From: Blautia parvula
GTDB lineage: Bacteria > Bacillota > Clostridia > Lachnospirales > Lachnospiraceae
Assembly: GCF_020215665.1 (NCBI RefSeq)
Contig: NZ_CP084061.1
Span: 4,989,001-5,053,000, forward strand
Length of the DNA stretch: 64,000 bases
Reading direction: 5' to 3'
In this document: piece after piece, positions 45,720 to 54,889 of the stretch
Numbering within the stretch: position 1 is the first letter of the stretch
Layout of the letters: the number at the start of each line of letters is the position of its first letter
Made by a program: the position numbers and the translations under genes
The notes under the pieces: model-generated
What the model saw: only the letters and a program-made list of their open reading frames with translations
The model's database searches: none
Told to the model about the DNA's origin: nothing

Positions 45720-45791
45720 AACAAAGGTGATCAATCACTGTGCATATACTGCGCTGACCGTAAGAAAACATTTAGCAGATAGATAAAAAGA

Positions 45792-45835
45792 GAGCTGTTT
45801 ACACAGAAAGCTGGAAGTGTGAACAGCTCTTTTTT
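45792..45835 (+). terminator. Rho-independent terminator
   Basis: GAGCTGTTTACAC (45792-45804) pairs with GTGTGAACAGCTC (45817-45829), one G-U pair, then TTTTTT. Confidence 0.9.
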
Positions 45836-45964
45836 ACCGGGAAAATGCCCCTAGTTTGTTTTATCTGTCATTTTTTTTGTATTATTAGTTTGCGATAAAA
45901 TATAAATGGTCGAAAATGACGAAAAATAAGTAGAAATCGTAAAAATTTATGTATATATGTGGAC

Positions 45965-46071
45965 TATAATAGAAGACACGGCAATGCAACACCTGTCAAA
46001 ATGACGGAAGCGGATCAGCGCAGCGTGTTGAAGCTCATTGCGTAAATATTCTTTTGGAAGGAGAGCAATGT
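45965..46071 (+). promoter_or_regulatory. Promoter and structured leader of the dockerin/cohesin operon
   Basis: TATAAT at 45965-45970 with no clear -35 gives a leader of about 95 bases. It contains complementary pairs CAATG-AACAC (from 45982) and GTGTT-CATTG (ending near 46040) that could fold. Apart from this and the terminator at 45792, the 352 bases between 45719 and 46072 hold nothing I recognise. Confidence 0.45.
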
Positions 46072-49000
46072 ATGAAATCATGGAAGCGATGGAACAGGGC
46101 GTTTAGTGTTACTCTGGCGACGGCTCTTGTCTGTACTTCAGTTAATTTCCCGGTTTATGTGCAGGCAGCCACAGATAACCAGGGAAGTATACCTGAAGCA
46201 GCCACGGAGAGTATCCCGGAAGTATCCGGCACGGTCTACCATGTGGACAGCGAGAACGGCAGTGATGAGAATGGGGATGGATCGATCAGTAATCCGTTCA
46301 AAACCTTGGATAAGGTGAACACCATTGAATTACAGCCGGGAGACGGCATCAGCCTGAAGAAAGGCAGCATTTTTGACAACCAGCAGCTTGCACCGAAAGG
46401 CACCGGAACGGAGGAGAAACCCATTGTAATTGATACATATGGTGAGGGAAACATGCCTGTGATCAATGCAGGAGGATTCAGAAGAACCGGTGAAAAAAAT
46501 GACGACGGCACACCTGAATATGCAGGCTACAAAGAAGCAGTCCTGATTCAGAACATGGAGTATACCTATGTGACTGGCCTGGAAGTTACAAATGACGACG
46601 CATTTAACGAGACAAGTGAAGCAAATGACCAGAACAACCTGAACTCCGGAAGTGACGATGTGATCCCGAGACGTCTCGGTATCCATGTTACCATTGACGA
46701 GAGAGAGACGGTTAACAAAACTCTGGAGGGTGACAGAGAATACAACACAGTTGTCATCGACGGCTGTTATGTACATGATGTGGACGGAAATGAGAACCGC
46801 GGTGTGAACAAAGTAGACGGCGGTATCGGCGTTGAGGTTATCTTCAGCTCAAAAGCAGGGGTATATCCTTACTTCAACGGCGTGACCATCCAGAACAACA
46901 GAATTGACCAGTGTGACCGTACAGGAATCAAGGCAATCCGCCTTTCTGACCTGGACAACTTCAGAAACAACACACCGGGTACTGACAATTATGACCCGAA
47001 TAATGATGCGGATTATAATGGGGCCAATGATGGTGTGCGCCATGACAATATCCGTTATAAAGACCAGGCACAGAGAGGCCTTCATATTGTAGGAAACTAT
47101 CTGAGCGATATCGGCGGTGACGGTATCCTTGTCTGCGAATCACAGGGCGCTTTGGTAGAGCACAATGTGGTGAACGGACAGGCCATGCGTGCGAAAGGCG
47201 CCAATGCAGGTATCTGGGCATGGAACTCTTTTGATACCTTATTCCGCTATAATGAGAGCTTTGACGGTCCTGCTTATAACCAGGATGGCTGCTCTTACGA
47301 CAGTGATTACTGGTGTGCAGGTACTACCTTTGAGTACAACTACAGCCACGATACACCTATGGGCTTTATGCTTATGATGGGCAATAACAATACAGATATT
47401 ATCCGTTATAATGTGAGCCAGAATGACGGCCTTGCATGGCGCCACGGGGCAGGAAATACCAGTTCAGAGAGCTACATTTATAATAATGTATTTTATTATG
47501 ATGGTGCGGACTGGGTATTCAACCACAGCAACGGCGGCGGTTCTGCATTAGGTGATGCATACAACTGGTGTATGTATAACAACATTTACTATAACTACAA
47601 TACAGAAGTTCCCAGTAAATGGGGCAGCGCTGAGACAACGGCTGAGAGCTGGAACAACTCTTACCTGAAACAGGCAGGAAACCTGGTATATGAAGCCAGC
47701 GGCATCCATGACCCGGGTGAGATTCCCAATGCCATCCAGGCAGATCCGCTCTTTGAAAATCCGGGCGGCGGCGAGAGTGCCACGATCAGTGAAGACGGAA
47801 TGACAGCCACCTCCAACTGGGAATCTTTGAAGGCTTACGCCCTGAAAGAAGGTTCTGCAGCAATCGGTAATGGTGTGTATGTCAATGTCGTTCCTGCATC
47901 CAGTCCGGAAAATAAAGGACTCTGGGACTACACTTCAGACAGAAATGCCAAGACAGATTTCTTCGGCAATGCTCTTTACGACGGAGCACCTGATATCGGT
48001 ATTATGGAGATGACAGGTGTGAAAGGTGCAGAATTTGCACTGGAGAGCAACGCGGCTTATAAAGTATACGATCCGGAATGCGGAGAATATCTTGCAAGCG
48101 GAGAAAACGGTCTGGAAGTAAATGCATCCGGAAGCCAGTTCGTAATGGAGAATGCAGGCGACGGATACAAAGTGAAAATCTGGGATACAGAGAACAATGC
48201 TTATCTGTACCTGAATGCCGACGGCGACAGCGCGGTTCTGTCAGAGAAAGACACAACTGTATGGTCAGCCGTTGATATGAAGAACGGACTTCATCAGCTC
48301 AAATCAGGAGACAAATTCCTTGTCTGCAATAATGACGGAACGCTTTCTCTTGGCACAGCAGGTACTGACTGGCAGTTTGTCCTTCAGGAGCACTCCAAGT
48401 CCTATAATGTGGGCGGAGATGTCATCGACGGATTCAGCGCAGACCAAGCTTATGATGAAAATAAGAAATTATCCGGCTATGTTGGTGAGTACAGCAAGCT
48501 GACAGGAAGCGGCAGCGGTGTATACGCAACAGGTGTTACTGCCGACACGATTGAGTACAAGATTTATGCATCAGACGCTGCCCACAATCTGAAACTCTAT
48601 GTTTCTGAGATGGAAAACGCTGCCGGACGTACATTTGACGTTCTGGTAAACGGTGAGGTGGCAAAAGAGAGATATACCTTAACAGGTGATACAGATGTGA
48701 TTGAAATCGGTTCTGTATATCCGGCAGGTGGTGTCATTACTGTAAAACTGCAGAGTGCATACAGTGAAGAAGCCGGAACAATGACCAATCCGATTCTGAA
48801 TGGTATTGCAGCAGACATGGCTGTTATGTCAGAAGTGAATATGAGACTGGATGCCGGTAATTCCGACACATCCAATATGGGCAACCATGACGGCCTGTTC
48901 GAGGATGCGGAATTTGAAGTTACAGGAAGCGGATGGTACGCAAACGGTGATACAACCACTGAGGAGATCAACAGTTCTCTCGGCGGACAGAAACCGGTGC

Positions 49001-52000
49001 CGGATGCAGGCCTGGGAACCGCACTGAAGAGCGGACGCGCAGGTGAGGACTTTGGCTACAAGTTCAAAGTTGCACCGGGACTTTACAGAGTGAAACTGTA
49101 CTTCAATGACACAAGCGCAGATGATTTTACACCGGGAACATTTGATGTGAGTGTAAACGGTTCTGTAGTGGAAGAAGGATTTGCCATTCCGGAACAGAAC
49201 AAAGCTTACGATATCACAGTTACCGCAGAGGCAAAAGACGGTCTGATCGATATCGGACTGAAAGCCACAGAGGGCAAAGCGATTGTCAATGCAGTTCTTG
49301 TTGAGCCTTATCAGGAGATTACAGGTGAGAATCTGGCACTGAATAAGACAACAGATACAAGCGGACAGGAAGCAGAGTCCATGGCAGCAAAATACGCAGT
49401 TGACGGCAGCCAGTCCACACGTTACAGCAGCGGTATGGGACAGAACCAGTGGATATCCATAGATTTGGATAAGAAATACATGGTAGACACTGTAGCAGTT
49501 GACTGGACACCGGGTGCCTACGCTGCAGATTATGAAGTGCAGGTATCTGCAGACGGAGAGACATGGAATACTGTTAAAACGGTTAACAGTGCATATCCGG
49601 GACTTAACCTGGTTAAATTCGAGCCAGCCGAGGCACAGTTCGTAGCAATTGTTTCTATTAACAATGCAAACGAATGGGGAATGTCCATGACAGAACTGGG
49701 CGTATACGGTGAGGAGATCACAGGAAGCCCGGCAGCAACTGTCAATACTGAGGATAAAGGAAACCATAACTATCAGGTAAATGTAGGTCTTGAGAATATC
49801 TACAACAAGTACAGAAACACAGTTGTGGAGTATACCTATGACCCGTCTCAGATCACCTTGAACACAGACAGCGCAGCAGCAAATGAAGACGCACTTCTGA
49901 AGACTGTAGAGCCGACTGTGACAGATAATGAAGACGGAACACAGACCGTGCGTTTCACCTATGGAATCAAGAAACAGGATGCATTCAAGAAGGCTGCGGA
50001 ACTTATGAATGTAACCTTTACGGCAGAAGAGGGAGCAACAAGGAAACCGGTAACTGTCAATGTATCCTTCAGCAACGCAGAGGGACATGTGACGAATCTG
50101 GAAAAAGTGATCACCTATGTACCGAATAACTTTACATATGAAGATTTAGGCGCTTTGATCCAGGATGCAGAAGCACAGATGAATGCAGCAGTGGTAGGAC
50201 CGAAACCGGGCGAATACACCCAGGAAGCAGTCGATACCTTCAAAGCTGCTGTTGACGAAGCAAAAGCAGTTCCGGAAGGAAAAGACGCGGCAGAATACGA
50301 AGCCGCATATGTAAAACTGGAAGCAGCGATGAAGGCCTTCACCGAGGCAGTCAATGTGGCCCAGTACAACACTTATTATGAAGATTTTGCAGCAGCAGAG
50401 GAGATGAACTTTGATCTCAGCAATGCGTCCGGACAGCTTACGCAGGACGGCCTGTTATTATCTGTAAATGCAGGCGGAATCGCTAAGGACATGAACGCTG
50501 CAGCAATCAGCCAGGGTGTTTTCCGCATCCGCTTCAGCACAGACAGCGTGGAAGATCAGACACTGTTTACCGTTGGTAACGGAATCATGTTCGGATATGA
50601 TGCAGGCGGCGGAAACTGGTTCTACGATAAGACGGCAGACGGAGGCTGGGGCAACTTTACTTACGGCTATGAGCTGACAGCTAACGAAGAGCATGAGATT
50701 ATCTTTAAGTTTATGCCGAGTGCCGGCAGGGCAGCAGGGGCATATGACCTGACCTTATGGTATGACGGAACAGAACTCGGTCATGCTGAGGATGTTCTTT
50801 ACAGCACAGAGCCGGGCCAGTATACACTGCAGACCAGAAGAAACGCACACAATATTACAGTAAAAGAAGTATACTACGGTGATGAGGTTCCGACACACAC
50901 CGTAACAGTAACCGCCGGCGAAAACGGAACTGTCAGCCAGACAGGCGACGTATCTGTTTACAGCGAGACGAACAAAACATTTGTAATCAAACCGGATAAA
51001 GGCTATACTGTAGATACCGTAATGCTTGACGGTGCACCGGCAGTAGTCGAGAACAACAGAGTAACTCTTGAATATGTGATCGAAGACCATACACTGGACG
51101 TTACCTTCAAGAAGATCGAGACCTCCAGTCTGGAAGCACTCATCAATGAGATGAAGGAAATAACGGCTGACGGTTATACACCGGAAAGCTACCAGAAATT
51201 CCAGGATGCAATCGCGGCAGCGGAAGCTGTTATGGAAAATGCAACATCCCAGAAGGAGATCACCGATGCGATCGTAGCCCTGGGCAATGCAAAAGATGTT
51301 CTGGTTAAGATCCAGTTGGAAAGCATTACAGTCGATACAGAGAATGCCAAGAAGGAATATCTGTTAGGCGAAGAATTCAGCGCAGAAGGAATTCAGGTAT
51401 TTGCTGTATACAATGACGGCAGCACCAAAGAGCTGAGCACAGACGATTACACAATTACCGGATTTGATTCCAGTGTGATCGGACCAAAGGAGATCACAGT
51501 TACCTATACCGAAGGTGAGCTTGAGAAGACAGCAGTATTTACCGTACAGGTTAAGCTGACTGTAGATACTACAAGTCTGGAATTGGCCATCACAATGGCT
51601 GAAAAACTGGCAGACGGAAGCCAGTCCTTCTCACCGGAGAGCTGGGCAGCCGTGGAAGAGGCTCTGAACGAAGCAAACGCGCTTCTGACAACTCTTGAAA
51701 CAACACAGGGACAGGTAGACGATGCGTTTACAAAACTCATCAATGCCATTGTTGACCTGAAACCGGGCGTACAGAAATACGGTCTGGAAGCGGCAATCGC
51801 GGGAGCAGAGGCAATCCTCGCAGATCCTGTGACAGAAGAACGCTATACGGAAGGCAGTGTGCAGGCAGTCAAAGATGCATTAGAGGCAGCCAAGACTGTA
51901 TATGATACCGTGTACGGCGAAGATGAAGTAGAAGAAGGACAGAAAGCTGTCAATGAGGCAACCACAAACCTGCTTACTGCAGTATCCCAGATGTTAGATA

Positions 52001-52602
52001 AGGATTTTGCCCGTCTGCACGCGATCATTGCACAGGCAGAAGCAATCCTTCAGGATGCCGACAAGTACACAAGTGAGTCCGTGGAGAACCTTAAGACTGT
52101 ACTGAGTGCAGCCAAAGAGACAGCAGCCAACACGGAACTGACAGGCCAGGAAGCAAGAGACGCCTATGCAGCTCTGGCAGAAGCCATTACAGGCCTTACA
52201 TTCAAGGGAAATAAGGCGGAACTGGAATCTGTTATGGCAAAAGCACAGGAGATCCTGGATAATTCGGGCAGATATCTGGCAGCCAGCATTGACGGTCTGA
52301 AGGAAGCTCTTGACAGCGCAAAGGTAATTTACGACAAACCGGATGCAGTTCAGGATGAGATCAATGCAGCGATTGCTGCACTTGTGAAAGAATGTGAAGA
52401 AGTAAGGCTTCTGGGTGATGTGGACCTGAACGGCGTTGTGAATGCAGCCGACAGTGCACTGCTGCTGAAATACAGTGTAGGTCTCACAGAGCTGACAGAG
52501 GAGCAGATCCTGATCGGTGATGTGAATGTTGACAACCAGACCAACACAACTGACGCAACCAAGATCCTGCAGATGGCAGCAGAGAAGATCACCACATTTT
52601 AA
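46072..52602 (+). CDS. Giant secreted modular protein: beta-helix, carbohydrate-binding, FIVAR and dockerin domains
   Basis: 2176 residues. A signal peptide (1-32) is followed by a right-handed beta-helix region (about 52-640, likely a glycan-active domain), a beta-trefoil-like region (650-773), a beta domain (777-912), a malectin-like domain (920-1080), an F5/8-type (CBM32-like) domain (1084-1216), a cohesin-like sandwich (1220-1351), and six FIVAR-like helical modules (1355-1430, 1685-1747, 1831-1898, 1903-1976, 1978-2044, 2047-2111). A lectin-like (1431-1606), a B-repeat-like (1608-1683) and an Ig-like Big_3 (1750-1830) domain are interspersed. A type I dockerin ends it (2113-2176), with all calcium ligands in both repeats: DVDLNGVVNAAD (2116-2127) and DVNVDNQTNTTD (2150-2161). 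There is no anchor of its own. The ATG at 46072 follows AAGGAGA; an earlier TTG overlaps that site. Domain borders are by eye. Confidence 0.9.
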   Translation: MKSWKRWNRAFSVTLATALVCTSVNFPVYVQAATDNQGSIPEAATESIPEVSGTVYHVDSENGSDENGDGSISNPFKTLDKVNTIELQPGDGISLKKGSIFDNQQLAPKGTGTEEKPIVIDTYGEGNMPVINAGGFRRTGEKNDDGTPEYAGYKEAVLIQNMEYTYVTGLEVTNDDAFNETSEANDQNNLNSGSDDVIPRRLGIHVTIDERETVNKTLEGDREYNTVVIDGCYVHDVDGNENRGVNKVDGGIGVEVIFSSKAGVYPYFNGVTIQNNRIDQCDRTGIKAIRLSDLDNFRNNTPGTDNYDPNNDADYNGANDGVRHDNIRYKDQAQRGLHIVGNYLSDIGGDGILVCESQGALVEHNVVNGQAMRAKGANAGIWAWNSFDTLFRYNESFDGPAYNQDGCSYDSDYWCAGTTFEYNYSHDTPMGFMLMMGNNNTDIIRYNVSQNDGLAWRHGAGNTSSESYIYNNVFYYDGADWVFNHSNGGGSALGDAYNWCMYNNIYYNYNTEVPSKWGSAETTAESWNNSYLKQAGNLVYEASGIHDPGEIPNAIQADPLFENPGGGESATISEDGMTATSNWESLKAYALKEGSAAIGNGVYVNVVPASSPENKGLWDYTSDRNAKTDFFGNALYDGAPDIGIMEMTGVKGAEFALESNAAYKVYDPECGEYLASGENGLEVNASGSQFVMENAGDGYKVKIWDTENNAYLYLNADGDSAVLSEKDTTVWSAVDMKNGLHQLKSGDKFLVCNNDGTLSLGTAGTDWQFVLQEHSKSYNVGGDVIDGFSADQAYDENKKLSGYVGEYSKLTGSGSGVYATGVTADTIEYKIYASDAAHNLKLYVSEMENAAGRTFDVLVNGEVAKERYTLTGDTDVIEIGSVYPAGGVITVKLQSAYSEEAGTMTNPILNGIAADMAVMSEVNMRLDAGNSDTSNMGNHDGLFEDAEFEVTGSGWYANGDTTTEEINSSLGGQKPVPDAGLGTALKSGRAGEDFGYKFKVAPGLYRVKLYFNDTSADDFTPGTFDVSVNGSVVEEGFAIPEQNKAYDITVTAEAKDGLIDIGLKATEGKAIVNAVLVEPYQEITGENLALNKTTDTSGQEAESMAAKYAVDGSQSTRYSSGMGQNQWISIDLDKKYMVDTVAVDWTPGAYAADYEVQVSADGETWNTVKTVNSAYPGLNLVKFEPAEAQFVAIVSINNANEWGMSMTELGVYGEEITGSPAATVNTEDKGNHNYQVNVGLENIYNKYRNTVVEYTYDPSQITLNTDSAAANEDALLKTVEPTVTDNEDGTQTVRFTYGIKKQDAFKKAAELMNVTFTAEEGATRKPVTVNVSFSNAEGHVTNLEKVITYVPNNFTYEDLGALIQDAEAQMNAAVVGPKPGEYTQEAVDTFKAAVDEAKAVPEGKDAAEYEAAYVKLEAAMKAFTEAVNVAQYNTYYEDFAAAEEMNFDLSNASGQLTQDGLLLSVNAGGIAKDMNAAAISQGVFRIRFSTDSVEDQTLFTVGNGIMFGYDAGGGNWFYDKTADGGWGNFTYGYELTANEEHEIIFKFMPSAGRAAGAYDLTLWYDGTELGHAEDVLYSTEPGQYTLQTRRNAHNITVKEVYYGDEVPTHTVTVTAGENGTVSQTGDVSVYSETNKTFVIKPDKGYTVDTVMLDGAPAVVENNRVTLEYVIEDHTLDVTFKKIETSSLEALINEMKEITADGYTPESYQKFQDAIAAAEAVMENATSQKEITDAIVALGNAKDVLVKIQLESITVDTENAKKEYLLGEEFSAEGIQVFAVYNDGSTKELSTDDYTITGFDSSVIGPKEITVTYTEGELEKTAVFTVQVKLTVDTTSLELAITMAEKLADGSQSFSPESWAAVEEALNEANALLTTLETTQGQVDDAFTKLINAIVDLKPGVQKYGLEAAIAGAEAILADPVTEERYTEGSVQAVKDALEAAKTVYDTVYGEDEVEEGQKAVNEATTNLLTAVSQMLDKDFARLHAIIAQAEAILQDADKYTSESVENLKTVLSAAKETAANTELTGQEARDAYAALAEAITGLTFKGNKAELESVMAKAQEILDNSGRYLAASIDGLKEALDSAKVIYDKPDAVQDEINAAIAALVKECEEVRLLGDVDLNGVVNAADSALLLKYSVGLTELTEEQILIGDVNVDNQTNTTDATKILQMAAEKITTF

Positions 52603-52642
52603 ATATCAGAGGAAAATCTAGGAGAACAGGCAGGTAACCTAT

Positions 52643-53443
52643 ATGAAAAAGAGAACCGGAAAAATTGCAATGTTATGTATGAGTGCACTTCTGTTTGTAC
52701 AGGCAATGCCTGTCTGGGCCGCAGGTGAAACAGAAATAGCATTAAACCCAGGTAAGGCCCAGGAGGGCGGTCAGGTTCAGGTGGCCTGTGAGATCACGGA
52801 CGGCCGGGAAGTGACCAATGGAAAGATCCGTATCCATTACGATGCATCTAAACTTACCCTCACTGCGGACAGCGCCGGAGGGGCGCTGTCCGGGGCCCTG
52901 TGTGAAGTCAACGACTGTCTGACAGGCAACAAGGAGGAAGGCGAGATTGTAGCGGCCTTTGCCTCATCATCACCACTTACGGAGGATGGCAGCCTGCTTG
53001 ATATGACGTTCCAGCTTGCAGACGGTGTAAAAGCCGGCGATACAGCGGACATTCAGGTGGATATTGAGGAACTGGCAGGTGACAGCGGCGATATCGGTCA
53101 CAATGAGACCCATGCAGCAGCTATCACAGTGGAAGCAAAGGGTGAGAATCCGGACCCTGGCGGAGACGACAAGGACCCGAGCGGAGATGACAACAAGAAC
53201 CCCGGCGGAGATGACAATAAGACTCCGGGCGGCGACAAAAATGATGGTACGGATGGCGATGGTAATAAAGGAACCACACCAACCCCGACACCGGCTAAGA
53301 ACAAAAAGTCCGGAACCACCACAACTTCAAAATCAGCAAAGACAGGCGATGATACGAATATGGTATTCCCGCTTCTCGGCGCCGGCGCAGCAGTGGCAGT
53401 GATCGCTGCAGTCACAGCTGCGAAAAAGAAAAAAGAATCATAA
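52643..53443 (+). CDS. Cell-wall-anchored cohesin protein (mini-scaffoldin)
   Basis: 266 residues. Signal peptide (1-27), one cohesin domain (about 30-168: IALNPGKAQEGGQVQVACEI, KIRIHYDASKLTL, EIVAAFASSSPLTEDGSLLD), then an Asp/Gly/Pro-rich wall-spanning linker with repeats of the type GGDDKxPGGDD (170-228), and a sortase-like tail SAKTGDDTN (231-239), a hydrophobic stretch of 21 residues and KKKKES. The sorting motif lacks the usual Pro (LPxTG) but resembles the PKTGD-type motifs of this family. It lies 40 bases after the dockerin gene, before a terminator, so the two are one operon. It should hold the dockerin protein on the cell surface. Confidence 0.9.
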   Translation: MKKRTGKIAMLCMSALLFVQAMPVWAAGETEIALNPGKAQEGGQVQVACEITDGREVTNGKIRIHYDASKLTLTADSAGGALSGALCEVNDCLTGNKEEGEIVAAFASSSPLTEDGSLLDMTFQLADGVKAGDTADIQVDIEELAGDSGDIGHNETHAAAITVEAKGENPDPGGDDKDPSGDDNKNPGGDDNKTPGGDKNDGTDGDGNKGTTPTPTPAKNKKSGTTTTSKSAKTGDDTNMVFPLLGAGAAVAVIAAVTAAKKKKES

Positions 53444-53457
53444 CTGTAAGGGTAATG

Positions 53458-53494
53458 CCGGTCTGTATGAGAAATCATGCAGACCGGTTTTTTT
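53458..53494 (+). terminator. Terminator of the dockerin/cohesin operon
   Basis: Twelve-base stem CCGGTCTGTATG (53458-53469) and CATGCAGACCGG (53476-53487), one G-T pair, then seven T. Confidence 0.92.
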
Positions 53495-53575
53495 GGTTAT
53501 AATTAAAAATATGAAATCATTTTCCATATCCCGATACGTTATATAGAGTAGGGGACGCCCTGTAGGAGGAGTATC

Positions 53576-54112
53576 TTGACGCGTGAAGACAAACTGATAG
53601 AAAAACTGGAAAATGGAGATATGAGCGCCCTGGATGAGCTGATATCCCTGTATTACACAGACATTCTGCGGTACTGTATCTGCCACACAGCGGACAGGCA
53701 GACCGCGGAGGATGCCGTGCAGGAGACATTTCTGAAGACCGTGCGGTATCTGGACAGGTATATACACAAGGGGAAATTCCGCGCTTTTTTATACCAGGTG
53801 GCAGCGAATACGTGTGTGGACATGTGGAGAAAGAAACATCAGGAGGAGCAGATACCGGACACTCTGGAATGCCTGGAGCGGGGATTTCAAAGGGCTGAGA
53901 CGGAGACAGACTTCATGCTGCTGGTCAGGGAACTTCCGGCAGAACAAAGGGAGATCATTTACCTGCGGTTTGCCCATGACCTGACGTTAAGGGAAATCGG
54001 GCAGATTTTGAACCAGCCGCTGAGGACAGTCCAGTCCAGGCTGCGGGCAGCACTGAAAACCATAAAAAAGGATTTGGAGAGAGGGGGGATTTCATCATAT
54101 GAAGAAATCTGA
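53576..54112 (+). CDS. ECF-type RNA polymerase sigma factor
   Basis: 178-residue sigma-70 family factor with region 2 (about 20-90: YYTDILRYCICHTADRQTAE, DAVQETFLKTVRYLDRY) and region 4 (about 118-168: LPAEQREIIYLRFAHDLTLR and EIGQILNQPLRTVQSRLRAA), without region 3. The TTG start at 53576 follows AGGAGGAG at good spacing, so it is accepted. The stop lies within the next gene (14-base overlap). It probably responds to envelope stress or an antimicrobial, controlled by the membrane protein encoded next. Confidence 0.93.
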   Translation: MTREDKLIEKLENGDMSALDELISLYYTDILRYCICHTADRQTAEDAVQETFLKTVRYLDRYIHKGKFRAFLYQVAANTCVDMWRKKHQEEQIPDTLECLERGFQRAETETDFMLLVRELPAEQREIIYLRFAHDLTLREIGQILNQPLRTVQSRLRAALKTIKKDLERGGISSYEEI

Positions 54113-54878
54113 GATAGAAAGCGGCCTCAGGAAGTGTTTTTCGGAGAATACCGTGCCGGATGCGGTCAGGGGAGGAAGAGAGAACCTGATTCTGGCAGCC
54201 AGGCAGGCATACCGCACCGCTGTAAGAGAAAAAAGGATTTCCTTTTGGCAGTTTGTGTTATATCAGATCAAATTTACAGGCCGGAGTATATGGGGAACGC
54301 AGATCGCTGTGCTGGCAGCTATCTATCTGACACTCTATATTACTGTCAATGGGGATTTTGCTTACCTGTGGAACAGACGCCTTCCCGTGCTTTTATGTTT
54401 CAGCAGTGTGTTTCTTCTGTTGCCGGCTCTGCCCGCAATTGTAAGGTCTCTGCGCTATGGAATGGCAGAGCTGGAGCAGGCGTCCAGGTTTTCCTCGATC
54501 CATCTGCTGACTGCCCGGCTGGTGATCATCAGTGCCGGGGATATCCTGATGCTGGCTGTGCTGACTGCAGGCATTGTACTGGGAATGGGCCAGAGCCTGG
54601 GGGCCGTAGTCTTATACCTGCTGGTGCCCTTTTTTTTACTGGGCAGTATCTATATTACCATAGCTCTGCACGTGGATGTACAGCATGTACTTAAAATCTG
54701 TCTGGCTGTGGGAATGGGGGCAGCGCTGCTGTTCTGGCTGCTGTTCCAGTATCATTACGGGTTTTACGAACATTCCTTTCAGACGGGCTGGGCAGCAGTC
54801 TGTGCGGCGGCTGTGATATGTGATATCATTCAGCTCCGCAGAGCGGAAAGAAAAGGGGCAGCAGAAGTGCTGTTGTGA
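54099..54878 (+). CDS. Polytopic membrane protein, possible anti-sigma partner
   Basis: 259 residues with a soluble N-terminus of about 65 residues (KKSEIESGLRKCFSENTVPD, LAARQAYRTAVREKRISFWQ) and six hydrophobic helices. No enzyme motif was seen. The overlap with the sigma gene and the cytoplasmic N-terminal helices suggest an anti-sigma or sensor role, but it could instead be part of the adjacent ABC exporter. Function not proven. Confidence 0.75.
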   Translation: MKKSEIESGLRKCFSENTVPDAVRGGRENLILAARQAYRTAVREKRISFWQFVLYQIKFTGRSIWGTQIAVLAAIYLTLYITVNGDFAYLWNRRLPVLLCFSSVFLLLPALPAIVRSLRYGMAELEQASRFSSIHLLTARLVIISAGDILMLAVLTAGIVLGMGQSLGAVVLYLLVPFFLLGSIYITIALHVDVQHVLKICLAVGMGAALLFWLLFQYHYGFYEHSFQTGWAAVCAAAVICDIIQLRRAERKGAAEVLL

Positions 54879-54889
54879 GGAGGAGTAAA

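Noticed and set aside
48829-50088. A 419-codon frame opposite the dockerin protein gene
   Set aside because: It lies wholly within the coding sequence of the modular protein; its Cys/Ile/Val-rich translation matches no fold and has no ribosome site.
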